Source: an uncultured Erysipelotrichaceae bacterium
GTDB lineage: Bacteria; Bacillota_I; Bacilli_A; RF39; UBA660
Assembly: GCA_902803795.1 (NCBI GenBank)
Contig: CADCRC010000155.1
Span: 1-19,119 of the forward strand
DNA length: 19,119 nt
Direction: 5' to 3'
The number at the start of each line of letters is the position of its first letter. Position 1 is the stretch's first letter. Position numbers and translations under genes: made by a program. Shown piece by piece: positions 8,031 through 14,968 of this stretch. The notes beneath the pieces were generated by a model, which was given only the letters and a program-made list of their open reading frames with translations, was not told the origin of the DNA and did no database searches.

Positions 8031-8399
8031 ATGGCACGTATAAAAGGAGTAGACATTCCAAATGATAAACAAATATGCATATCATTAACGTACATTTATG
8101 GAATTGGAAGACCACTTGCAAAAAAAATTTTAAATGACGCAGGAATAGAACTAACAATGAAAACTGCTGATTTATCACAAGATGATATAGTTAAAATTCG
8201 TGATGAAATTAGTAAATATCAAACTGAAGGAGAACTTCGTCGTGAAGTAAATATGAATATTAAAACAAAAATGGAAATAAATTCATATGAAGGAACTCGT
8301 CATAAAAAAGGACTACCTGTAAGAGGTCAAAGAACAAATAGAAATGCAAGAACACGTAAAGGTCGTGGAAAGACCGTAGCAAACAAGAAGAAAGTATAG
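8031..8399 (+). CDS. rpsM: 30S ribosomal protein S13 (uS13)
   Basis: 122 residues: MARIKGVDIPNDKQICISLTYIYGIG, a helix-two-turn-helix core, GELRREVNMNIKTKMEI and the C-terminal GTRHKKGLPVRGQRTNRNARTRKGRGKT that reaches the P-site tRNA. It forms head-to-50S bridges with uL5. GGAGG lies 6 bp upstream of the ATG. Confidence 0.98.
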   Translation: MARIKGVDIPNDKQICISLTYIYGIGRPLAKKILNDAGIELTMKTADLSQDDIVKIRDEISKYQTEGELRREVNMNIKTKMEINSYEGTRHKKGLPVRGQRTNRNARTRKGRGKTVANKKKV

Positions 8400-8416
8400 A
8401 ATAAGGAGGATTATTC

Positions 8417-8800
8417 ATGGCTTATAAATCAAGAAAAAAGAAAGTAAAAAAGAATGTACCTGTTGGTATAGCAAACATTCATTCTACTTTTAATAATACA
8501 ATTACAACAATCACAGATTTAGATGGAAATGTAGTTTCATGGTCATCAGCTGGAGCAATTGGATATAAGGGTTCAAAAAAATCAACTCCTTTTGCCGCAG
8601 GTTCAGCAGCAGAAGCATGTGGTAAAGCAGCTTATGATATGGGAATGAGACAAGTATCTGTTCGTGTAAAAGGATTAGGTCCAGGAAGAGAAACAGCAAT
8701 TCGTTCATTACAAACAGCAGGATTAGAAGTAACAGAAATTTCAGATGTTACACCAATTCCACACAATGGATGTCGTCCACCAAAAAGACCACGTGGTTAA
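8417..8800 (+). CDS. rpsK: 30S ribosomal protein S11 (uS11)
   Basis: 127 residues: VPVGIANIHSTFNNTITTITDLDGNVVSWSSAGAIGYKGSKKSTPFAAG, then VRVKGLGPGRETAIRSL and the invariant IPHNGCRPPKRPRG tail. It sits on the 30S platform near the E site. The next gene is rpoA, 33 bp away, with no rpsD between; that arrangement fits Bacilli, whereas Clostridia usually carry rpsD here. Confidence 0.98.
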   Translation: MAYKSRKKKVKKNVPVGIANIHSTFNNTITTITDLDGNVVSWSSAGAIGYKGSKKSTPFAAGSAAEACGKAAYDMGMRQVSVRVKGLGPGRETAIRSLQTAGLEVTEISDVTPIPHNGCRPPKRPRG

Positions 8801-8833
8801 ACAGAAAATAAGTAAAAAAGGGAGGTTATTTTC

Positions 8834-9784
8834 ATGTTACAGTTTGATAAACCAAATTATAAAATAATAGAAACAATACCTAATAGTTTCTATGGTAAAT
8901 TCGAATTAGAACCATTAGAAAGAGGATTTGGAACTACATTAGGAAATGCTCTAAGAAGAGTAATGTTATCATCTTTACCTGGAAGCGCAATGACATGTGT
9001 TAAAATTGATGGGGTATTACATGAATTTCAAACAATCGAGGGAGTATATGAAGATGTAACTACAATTATTTTAAATTTAAAAAGTGTAGTATTTAAAAAT
9101 TATTCAAATGGACCAAAGACAGTTCGTATTGATGTAGATGAAGAAAAGGATGTTACTGCTGCAGATATAACAACAGATTCTGATATTGAAGTAATAAACA
9201 AAGATCAATTTATAGCAAAAGTTGTTAAAGGTGGAAAATTACATATGGAGATCACCGTTAATAATGGTAGAGGATATGTAACAAGTGAGGAAAATAAAAA
9301 ATTATATAATTTAACTCATAATGGAGAAATTGCAACAGATTCTTCTTACTCTCCAATAGAAAGAGTATCACCTGAAGTTGAAAAAACACGTGTTGGACAA
9401 GATGAAAACTATGACAAATTAATTTTAGAAGTATGGACAAATGGAGCAATAGAACCACAAGAAGCAATTTCAATAGCAGCTCAAATATTAATAGAACATT
9501 TTAAGATTGTTACTGAAGTTGAACCACTAAAGGAAATAACACCTATAATGGTTGAAAAAGAAGAAGATCCAAAACAAAAAGCATTAGAAACACCTATTGA
9601 AGATTTAGATTTTAGTGTTAGAGCATATAATTGTTTAAAAAGAGAAGGAGTTTCTACATTACAAGATTTAGTTAATATGTCTGCAAGTGAAGTTTCAAAA
9701 ATTCATAATCTTGGAAAGAAATCTTTAGATGAAGTTCTTTTGAAAATTAAAGAATTAGGTCTTGTATTAAAAGAAGAAGATTAG
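8834..9784 (+). CDS. rpoA: RNA polymerase alpha subunit
   Basis: 316 residues, normal length. The N-terminal domain has FELEPLERGFGTTLGNALRRVMLSSLPGSA, the assembly motif, and GVLHEFQTIEGVYEDVTTIILNLK. A short acidic linker (about 240-253) leads to the C-terminal domain with EDLDFSVRAYNCLKREGVSTLQDLV and NLGKKSLDEVLLKIKELGL, two helix-hairpin-helix-like units that bind UP-element DNA and activators. AGGGAGG is 9 bp before the ATG. Confidence 0.98.
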   Translation: MLQFDKPNYKIIETIPNSFYGKFELEPLERGFGTTLGNALRRVMLSSLPGSAMTCVKIDGVLHEFQTIEGVYEDVTTIILNLKSVVFKNYSNGPKTVRIDVDEEKDVTAADITTDSDIEVINKDQFIAKVVKGGKLHMEITVNNGRGYVTSEENKKLYNLTHNGEIATDSSYSPIERVSPEVEKTRVGQDENYDKLILEVWTNGAIEPQEAISIAAQILIEHFKIVTEVEPLKEITPIMVEKEEDPKQKALETPIEDLDFSVRAYNCLKREGVSTLQDLVNMSASEVSKIHNLGKKSLDEVLLKIKELGLVLKEED

Positions 9785-9795
9785 GAGGATGAATT

Positions 9796-10140
9796 ATGGC
9801 ATATAGAAAATTAGGAAGAGATTCAAAGCATAGAAGAGCAATGCTTTCAAATTTAACTAAAGATGTAATATTAAAAGAGTCTATTATAACAACAGATACT
9901 AGAGCTAAAGAAGTTCGTAAATTTGTTGATAAAATTATTACTTATGGTAAAAAAGGAGACTTAGTTTCTAGAAGAAAAGCTTTAGCATTCTTAAATAATG
10001 ATAAAGAAAGTGTTTCAAAAGTATTTAATGAATTAGCACAAAAATATGCAACTAGAAATGGTGGATATACAAGAATGTATAAAATTGAAGCTAGAAAAGG
10101 AGATAATGCTCCTCAAGTAATAATTAAATTAGTTGACTAA
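9796..10140 (+). CDS. rplQ: 50S ribosomal protein L17 (bL17)
   Basis: 114 residues. MAYRKLGRDSKHRRAMLSNLTKDVILKESIITTDTRAKEVRKFVDKIITYGKKGD is the standard bL17 beginning, and it ends RNGGYTRMYKIEARKGDNAPQVIIKLVD. It lies at the exit-tunnel side of the 50S. It is the last gene of the operon; a hairpin and T-run begin 6 bp after its stop. In Bacillus the ECF transporter genes, truA, rplM and rpsI follow; here they do not. Confidence 0.98.
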   Translation: MAYRKLGRDSKHRRAMLSNLTKDVILKESIITTDTRAKEVRKFVDKIITYGKKGDLVSRRKALAFLNNDKESVSKVFNELAQKYATRNGGYTRMYKIEARKGDNAPQVIIKLVD

Positions 10141-10146
10141 AAAAAT

Positions 10147-10173
10147 ATCTAGTATTAAAAGCTAGATTTTTTT
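10147..10173 (+). terminator. Probable intrinsic terminator of the ribosomal protein operon
   Basis: Inverted repeat ATCTAG / CTAGAT with a 9-base loop, followed directly by a run of seven T. The stem is only 6 bp and AT-rich, so termination may be partial; its place just after rplQ supports the call. Confidence 0.7.
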
Positions 10174-10181
10174 GTTATAAT
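10173..10181 (+). promoter_or_regulatory. Possible extended -10 promoter for the HAD-acyltransferase operon
   Basis: TGTTATAAT is a perfect extended -10 element (TGnTATAAT) at the end of the terminator T-run. No good -35 is visible 16-18 bp upstream. Transcription would start near 10188, only about 11 bases before the ATG at 10199, leaving a very short leader that would cut into the Shine-Dalgarno-like AAGATGGTG. Confidence 0.45.
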
Positions 10182-10198
10182 AAAGATGGTGTAAGTAT

Positions 10199-11038
10199 AT
10201 GGGAAATAAAAAATACAAATTAATTGCAATGGATTTAGACGGAACATTATTAACAGATGTTAAAAGGGTATTAAAAGAAACTTATAAAGACTTAGATGAA
10301 GCACATCAATCATTTTATCTGGTTGGTTTAACAGCTAGAACAATTACAAGTGTAGAAAAAGTGATTAAATTAGACACTTTTGACTATATAATATGTAATA
10401 ATGGAGCAGATTTTTACAATTGTAAAACAAAAGAACTAAGATGTGAAAATGCAATAGATAAAGAAAAAATTAAAAATTTACTAGAAGACTATAAAGAAAA
10501 TATTGTAGCAATCGATTGTTGTACACCACATTATTATTATAAATCCAAGTTTTATATTCCGTTTATAAGCTTTATAAAGAAATATAAATCAATAGATAGT
10601 ATAAGTGAAGATATTTCAAGAATAAATTTATACATAAAAAACAATAACATAGATAAAATAGAAAATGACTTAAAATCAAAATATAAAGATTTTAATATTT
10701 ATAAAATGCAAGATTCAAAAACAACATCTCAAAGACTAATAATTACAAAATCAGGCATAGATAAAGAATTATCATTGTCCAAATTATTGAAACAACTAAA
10801 ATTAAAAAAAGAAGAAGCTGTATTTTTTGGAGATGGTTTAAATGACATTTCAACATTAAAAAGTGTAGGACTTGGTGTTGCTATGAAAAATGCACTTGAA
10901 GAAGTTAAAAAGGCATCTAATACGATAACAGAAAAAAATAACAATAATAATGGAGTAGGATATTTTATAAGATGTAATCTTTTAAATTATAAAAATCCAC
11001 AAATTTGTGGAAAAAACAAAAAGGGGAGAAGAAAATGA
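10199..11038 (+). CDS. Cof-type HAD-superfamily hydrolase (subclass IIB)
   Basis: 279 residues; predicted cytosolic phosphatase, substrate unknown. Motif I is DLDGT with nucleophile Asp12 and acid/base Asp14. Motif II is the Thr in GLTAR, where relatives usually have TGR. Motif III is the Lys in ITKSGIDKELSL. Motif IV is GDGLND (211-216), followed by GLGVAMKNALEEVKKASN, the usual Cof ending. The C2-type cap lies between about 85 and 185. The last 15 or so residues (after YFIRCNLL) are basic and outside the family pattern; they are read through a palindrome and the ribosome-binding site of the next gene. The stop TGA overlaps the next ATG by 4 bases (ATGA), indicating coupling. TGA as stop shows the standard code. 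Start supported by AAGATGGTG. Confidence 0.88.
   Translation: MGNKKYKLIAMDLDGTLLTDVKRVLKETYKDLDEAHQSFYLVGLTARTITSVEKVIKLDTFDYIICNNGADFYNCKTKELRCENAIDKEKIKNLLEDYKENIVAIDCCTPHYYYKSKFYIPFISFIKKYKSIDSISEDISRINLYIKNNNIDKIENDLKSKYKDFNIYKMQDSKTTSQRLIITKSGIDKELSLSKLLKQLKLKKEEAVFFGDGLNDISTLKSVGLGVAMKNALEEVKKASNTITEKNNNNNGVGYFIRCNLLNYKNPQICGKNKKGRRK
10996..11011 (+). repeat. 16-bp perfect palindrome at the HAD/acyltransferase junction
   Basis: TCCACAAATTTGTGGA is self-complementary, lies inside the last codons of the HAD gene and 24 bp before the acyltransferase ATG. As RNA it could form a hairpin just ahead of the GGGGAG ribosome-binding site. On the + strand it is followed by A and not T, so it is not a + terminator. 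On the - strand it is followed by TTTTTATAA. Confidence 0.7.
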
Positions 11039-13239
11039 AAAAGAAATATTATTTTAAATTAGATTTACTAAGGATAATAGCATGCATCTGTATTTTACTA
11101 TATCATTTAAGCATTTTAAAAGGAGGATATCTTTTTGTATGTACGTTTTTTGTTCTAACTGCATATCTTTCATGTATATCTTCATTTAAAAAAGAAAAAT
11201 TCTCAATAAAAGATTATTATATTAATAGACTTAAGAAAATATATTTACCTCTATTAATTGTTACATTTATAACTATATTTGCTACATCATTTGTAAAAAA
11301 CTTAAACTGGATAAATTTAAAACCAGAAACAAGCTCAGTAATATTTGGATATAACAACTATTGGCAATTAAATGCTAAACTTGATTATTTTGCAAGACAT
11401 GTATCGTCGCCATTTATGCATTTCTGGTACATCGGAATATTACTTCAATTTGAATTGTTATTTCCATTAATATTTACTATATTAAGAAAATTAGGAGATA
11501 AAATACATAGATTATTACCAATAATTATTATTTTAATAGCATCAATCATATCAACAATTATATTTTTTAATGCTAGTAAATCCAACAATATTATGTTTAC
11601 TTATTATGCAACACAAACTAGAATGTTCTCATTATTTTATGGAATGTTAATAGCATTTGTACAAAATTATTATTCTAAACTGAAATTAAAAATATTAAAG
11701 AATAAAACAATAAATAAAATAATATATACAATTTACATGATAATACTTATTTTATCAACAATATTTATACCATCTACATCAAAATTATTTGCTATAGCAA
11801 TGATATTAGTATCAATAATTACTTGTAGAATTATTTCTTATTCAACAGCAGTACCAGATAACCCAAATAAAATCATAAATTATCTATCAAATATTTCATA
11901 TGAAATATATCTTTGGCAATATCCTGTAATATTTTTAATTGGTTATTTAAGCATTGAAAAGAATTTAGTTACATTAGCAATCATATTAATAACTATATTA
12001 TTATCAATGATTTTACATTTTTCCTTATCAAAACAAAAAGGAATAATTCTAAATGTATTAAAATATCTTGTTTTAGTTTTACTTTTAGTTCCTACATTAT
12101 GCGGAGTATTTAAATATATTACTGAAAAAGATAATACAAAAGCAATGAAAGATTTAGAAAATGAACTATCAACAAATGCTAAAATAGTTGAAGAAAAACA
12201 AAAACAATACTTAGAAAACATGAAGAAACAACAAACAAGTTGGGAAGAAGAATTATCAACTTTAGAAAATGGAGAAGAAAAATTAGGAGAGATAGTTAAA
12301 AATCTAAAGGTAGTAGGTATAGGTGATTCAGTTATGTTGGGAGCTGTCCCACAATTATATGAAATGTTTCCAAATGGATACTTTGATGCAATGAAGAATA
12401 GATCACCATGGCAAGCAAATGACCTTGTTAAAGATATAATTAATAAAGGATTATTAGGTGATGTAGTAGTAATAAATCTAGGTACAAATGGAGACTGTAG
12501 TCAATCTTGTAAAAAAGAGGTAATTAACACAATAGGAGATAAAGAAATATTCTGGGTTAATGTTGTTAATGATGCAGATGTACATGTAAATGCAAAACTA
12601 GAAGAGTTAACCAAAGAAATTCCTAATGTACATGTAGTAGACTGGGCAGGAATTTCTGCACCTCATCCTGAATATTTTGCAGCAGATAAAATACATCTAA
12701 ATAAACCAGGAAAAATAGGATATGCACAAGCTATATATGATAGTATATATCAAGTATATTTAGAAAAATATAAAAAAGAAAAAGAAGAAAAAATTAAAGA
12801 ACATGAACAAGCACAAAAAAACAGATTAACTTTTTATGGTAATGATTTATTATTAAATTCATATACAAATATACAAAATAGCATTGAAAATGCAATTTAT
12901 AATATAGATAAAGAATATACAACACAAACACTTATAGATAAAATTAAGAAGGATGAAAAAGAAAATATATTAACAAATAGAATAATATTATTATTTGATA
13001 ATAAAGCAACAATTGACTACAGACAAATACAGGATGTTTTAGAAAATAAAGAATTATATATTATAAATGTTACAAGTAAAAAAATAAATATAACAAAAAA
13101 TGAAAATACGACTATAATAGATTTTTATAAAGAAATTCAAAAAAATGAGGACTATACATTAATAGACAAGATTCATTTATCTAAAAAAGGAAATGAAGCA
13201 TTATCAGAAATAATAGTTAAAGCAACTACAAAAGAATAA
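11035..13239 (+). CDS. OatA-like membrane acyltransferase (AT3) with SGNH domain and extra degenerate SGNH domain
   Basis: 734 residues, longer than typical OatA (about 600). Residues 8-390 form an acyltransferase-3 module with about 11 membrane helices, including LDLLRIIACICILLYH (His24 likely catalytic), FFVLTAYL, FWYIGILLQFELLFPL and YLWQYPVIF. A charged coiled-coil linker (about 390-420) follows, then an extracellular SGNH domain: GDSVMLGA (Ser432), LGTNG (Asn485), DKIHL (Asp551, His554). A second charged linker leads to about 598-732, which repeats the SGNH layout but has GND instead of GDS. By family, AT3 carries acetyl groups across the membrane and SGNH moves them to wall sugars; O-acetylation of peptidoglycan is the best guess, but another polymer is possible. 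Start ATG 11035 has GGGGAG 5 bp upstream; an upstream TTG in frame lies ahead of that site. Confidence 0.9.
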   Translation: MKKKYYFKLDLLRIIACICILLYHLSILKGGYLFVCTFFVLTAYLSCISSFKKEKFSIKDYYINRLKKIYLPLLIVTFITIFATSFVKNLNWINLKPETSSVIFGYNNYWQLNAKLDYFARHVSSPFMHFWYIGILLQFELLFPLIFTILRKLGDKIHRLLPIIIILIASIISTIIFFNASKSNNIMFTYYATQTRMFSLFYGMLIAFVQNYYSKLKLKILKNKTINKIIYTIYMIILILSTIFIPSTSKLFAIAMILVSIITCRIISYSTAVPDNPNKIINYLSNISYEIYLWQYPVIFLIGYLSIEKNLVTLAIILITILLSMILHFSLSKQKGIILNVLKYLVLVLLLVPTLCGVFKYITEKDNTKAMKDLENELSTNAKIVEEKQKQYLENMKKQQTSWEEELSTLENGEEKLGEIVKNLKVVGIGDSVMLGAVPQLYEMFPNGYFDAMKNRSPWQANDLVKDIINKGLLGDVVVINLGTNGDCSQSCKKEVINTIGDKEIFWVNVVNDADVHVNAKLEELTKEIPNVHVVDWAGISAPHPEYFAADKIHLNKPGKIGYAQAIYDSIYQVYLEKYKKEKEEKIKEHEQAQKNRLTFYGNDLLLNSYTNIQNSIENAIYNIDKEYTTQTLIDKIKKDEKENILTNRIILLFDNKATIDYRQIQDVLENKELYIINVTSKKINITKNENTTIIDFYKEIQKNEDYTLIDKIHLSKKGNEALSEIIVKATTKE

Positions 13240-13261
13240 AAAACACAATTTTTTATAAAAA

Positions 13262-13294
13262 AGAACATATCAATATGAAGTGATATGTTTTTTT
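13262..13294. terminator. Bidirectional intrinsic terminator
   Basis: Perfect 9-bp stem AACATATCA / TGATATGTT (13264-13272 and 13281-13289) with an 8-base loop. The + strand continues into a run of seven T; the - strand continues as CTTTTTTATAAAAAA. It lies between the convergent acyltransferase and HerA-like genes and can end both. Confidence 0.85.
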
Positions 13295-13355
13295 ATTAAT
13301 TATGAACATTTTTGTGGAAAAAAATAAATAATATTTAAATATATTCACATTTATG

Positions 13356-14885
13356 TTAAAAAAGATTTTTAAGAATACTATTTAATATTTTTCTCTCTAC
13401 AGTACTAGCTGCATTACCAATTAATCTATCTTTAAGTTTTTCAACTTTTTTAGATTTTTTTTCTTTTTCTTTTTCTTCCTCTTTTTTCTTTTTTTCCAAA
13501 GCTTTTGCTTCTTCCTTTTTCTTTATACTATCTTCTTTTTCTTTAGTTTTTCTATTTTCTTCTTCTTCTAATTCTTTTTTTTCTTTTTCTATTTGCTGTT
13601 TAATTAATTCATCAAGTTGTTCATAAGCAGAATCACGTTCATCAGTTTTATCATATTTACCATATATTCTACTATTATTTATATTGTTTGTTCTAACATA
13701 ATCATCTACAGTTCCAAACTTACTTTGAGGAGGTAATATTGTAGCACGTTCAACAATTTCAGGTTCTCCTGATTCATTTTGAAATGAAATTAATGCCTCA
13801 CCAGTACCTAAAGACATGATTTCTTTTTCAGTATTAAAGAGAGGATTAGATCTAAACGAATCTGCTGCTGCTTTAACATTTTTCTGTTCAGAAGGAGTAT
13901 ATGCTCTTAAAGTATGTTGAATTCTATTTCCCATTTGAGCAAGTATCTCATCAGGAATATCAGTAATTGATTGAGAAATAAAATATAATCCTATACCACG
14001 AGACCTGATTAATTTAACCACTTGAACTATTCTTTTTAATCTATATGGAGCAATATCCTTGAATAATAAATGTGCTTCATCAAAGAAAAATACTATTTTA
14101 GGTTTATCGACATCTCCAACTTCTGGCATATTATTATATAATGATACAAGTAACCATAAAAGAAATGATGCATATAAATCAGGACTCTTAAATAATTCAA
14201 CTGCATCCATTATATTTATAGTTCCTCTTCCATCTTCAGGACTAAAACTAAGTAAATCATAAATATTTAAACTAGGAATTCCAAAGAAACTATCAGCTCC
14301 TTGTCCTTCTAAAGACAATAAACTTCTTTGAATAACGCCAATACTCTGTTGTGATACATTGCCATATTTAACAGTAAAATCACTACTATTATCACCTACA
14401 TACTTAAGCATCATTCTTAAGTCTTTAATATCATCCATTTTTAGATTATTATCTTTAGCAACCCTAAAAACTATATCTAAAACACCTTCTTGTACTTCAG
14501 ATAAGCCAAGCATAATTGATAATATATCAGGACCAACCTCATCTATTGTTGTTCTAATTGGATGTCCTTTCTTTCCAAAAACATCCCAATATCTTACAGG
14601 AAACGCCTTAAAAGAAAAATTATCAATCTTTAATTTTTCTAATCTTTGCTTTATAGAATCATTTTCTTCTCCAGCTAAAACACAACTTGCTATATCACCT
14701 TTTACATCTGCAACAAAAACAGGAACACCTGCATCACTAAATCCTTCAGCCATAACTTTTAAAGTAGTAGTTTTACCAGAACCAGATGCACCAGAAATTA
14801 TTCCATGTCTATTTGCTTTATTTAGCAAAATAGATAGTTCTTTATCACCACTTTTACCAATTATGTTCTTATTATTTAAATACAT
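13356..14885 (-). CDS. HerA-like ATPase, DUF853 / YjgR family
   Basis: 509 residues. Walker A is GASGSGKT (32-39) and Walker B is IVFFFDEAH with Asp269 and Glu270. Other family segments are VADVKGDIASC, FPVRYWDVFGKKGHPIRTTI, GRGTINIMDA, VQVVKLIRSRGIGLYFISQS, PDEILAQMGNRIQHTLRAYTP and the ending GNAASTVERKILNSILKNLF. Between about 420 and 485 runs a lysine/glutamate-rich coiled coil that looks like low-complexity sequence. The family is related to the HerA/FtsK DNA-pumping ATPases, but its cellular role is not established. The ATG at 14885 has GGAGGT 5 bp upstream; an earlier in-frame ATG would lie before that site. It stands alone: gpmI, upstream on the same strand, has its own terminator. 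Confidence 0.92.
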   Translation of the reverse strand: MYLNNKNIIGKSGDKELSILLNKANRHGIISGASGSGKTTTLKVMAEGFSDAGVPVFVADVKGDIASCVLAGEENDSIKQRLEKLKIDNFSFKAFPVRYWDVFGKKGHPIRTTIDEVGPDILSIMLGLSEVQEGVLDIVFRVAKDNNLKMDDIKDLRMMLKYVGDNSSDFTVKYGNVSQQSIGVIQRSLLSLEGQGADSFFGIPSLNIYDLLSFSPEDGRGTINIMDAVELFKSPDLYASFLLWLLVSLYNNMPEVGDVDKPKIVFFFDEAHLLFKDIAPYRLKRIVQVVKLIRSRGIGLYFISQSITDIPDEILAQMGNRIQHTLRAYTPSEQKNVKAAADSFRSNPLFNTEKEIMSLGTGEALISFQNESGEPEIVERATILPPQSKFGTVDDYVRTNNINNSRIYGKYDKTDERDSAYEQLDELIKQQIEKEKKELEEEENRKTKEKEDSIKKKEEAKALEKKKKEEEKEKEKKSKKVEKLKDRLIGNAASTVERKILNSILKNLF

Positions 14886-14911
14886 AAAATACCTCCAATT
14901 CAATTAATTTA

Positions 14912-14940
14912 ATTATAGCCTATAAACATTAAAAACACAA
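14912..14940 (-). promoter_or_regulatory. Probable promoter of the HerA-like ATPase gene
   Basis: On the - strand, TATAAT (14917-14912) lies 17 bp from a weak -35, TTGTGT (14940-14935), which overlaps the T-run of the gpmI terminator. The -10 is inside a 13-base palindrome, TTATAG-C-CTATAA (14913-14925), which could be an operator or chance in AT-rich DNA. Confidence 0.5.
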
Positions 14941-14964
14941 AAAAATATCCACAAAAATGTGGAT
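14939..14964 (-). terminator. Intrinsic terminator of gpmI
   Basis: Read on the - strand: perfect 7-bp stem ATCCACA / TGTGGAT with a TTTT loop, then one A and seven T. It starts 5 bases after the gpmI stop codon, so gpmI and the HerA-like gene are probably separate transcripts. Confidence 0.85.
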
Positions 14965-14968
14965 AAAA

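Noticed and set aside
13438..13620. Low-complexity run in the HerA-like gene, suspected frameshift or repeat artefact
   Set aside because: The frame stays open and the conserved family C terminus follows in the same frame, so it is a genuine charged coiled coil.
13356..14885. HerA-like ATPase as part of an antiphage defence system
   Set aside because: Defence HerA proteins pair with a nuclease, Sir2 or DUF4297 gene. Here the neighbours are gpmI and an acyltransferase, and the sequence is the stand-alone DUF853 type.
14958..14966. Perfect DnaA box on the - strand (TTATCCACA), with weaker copies near 11006 and 13313
   Set aside because: The match is part of the gpmI terminator stem; there is no cluster of boxes, no AT-rich unwinding region and no dnaA or dnaN nearby.
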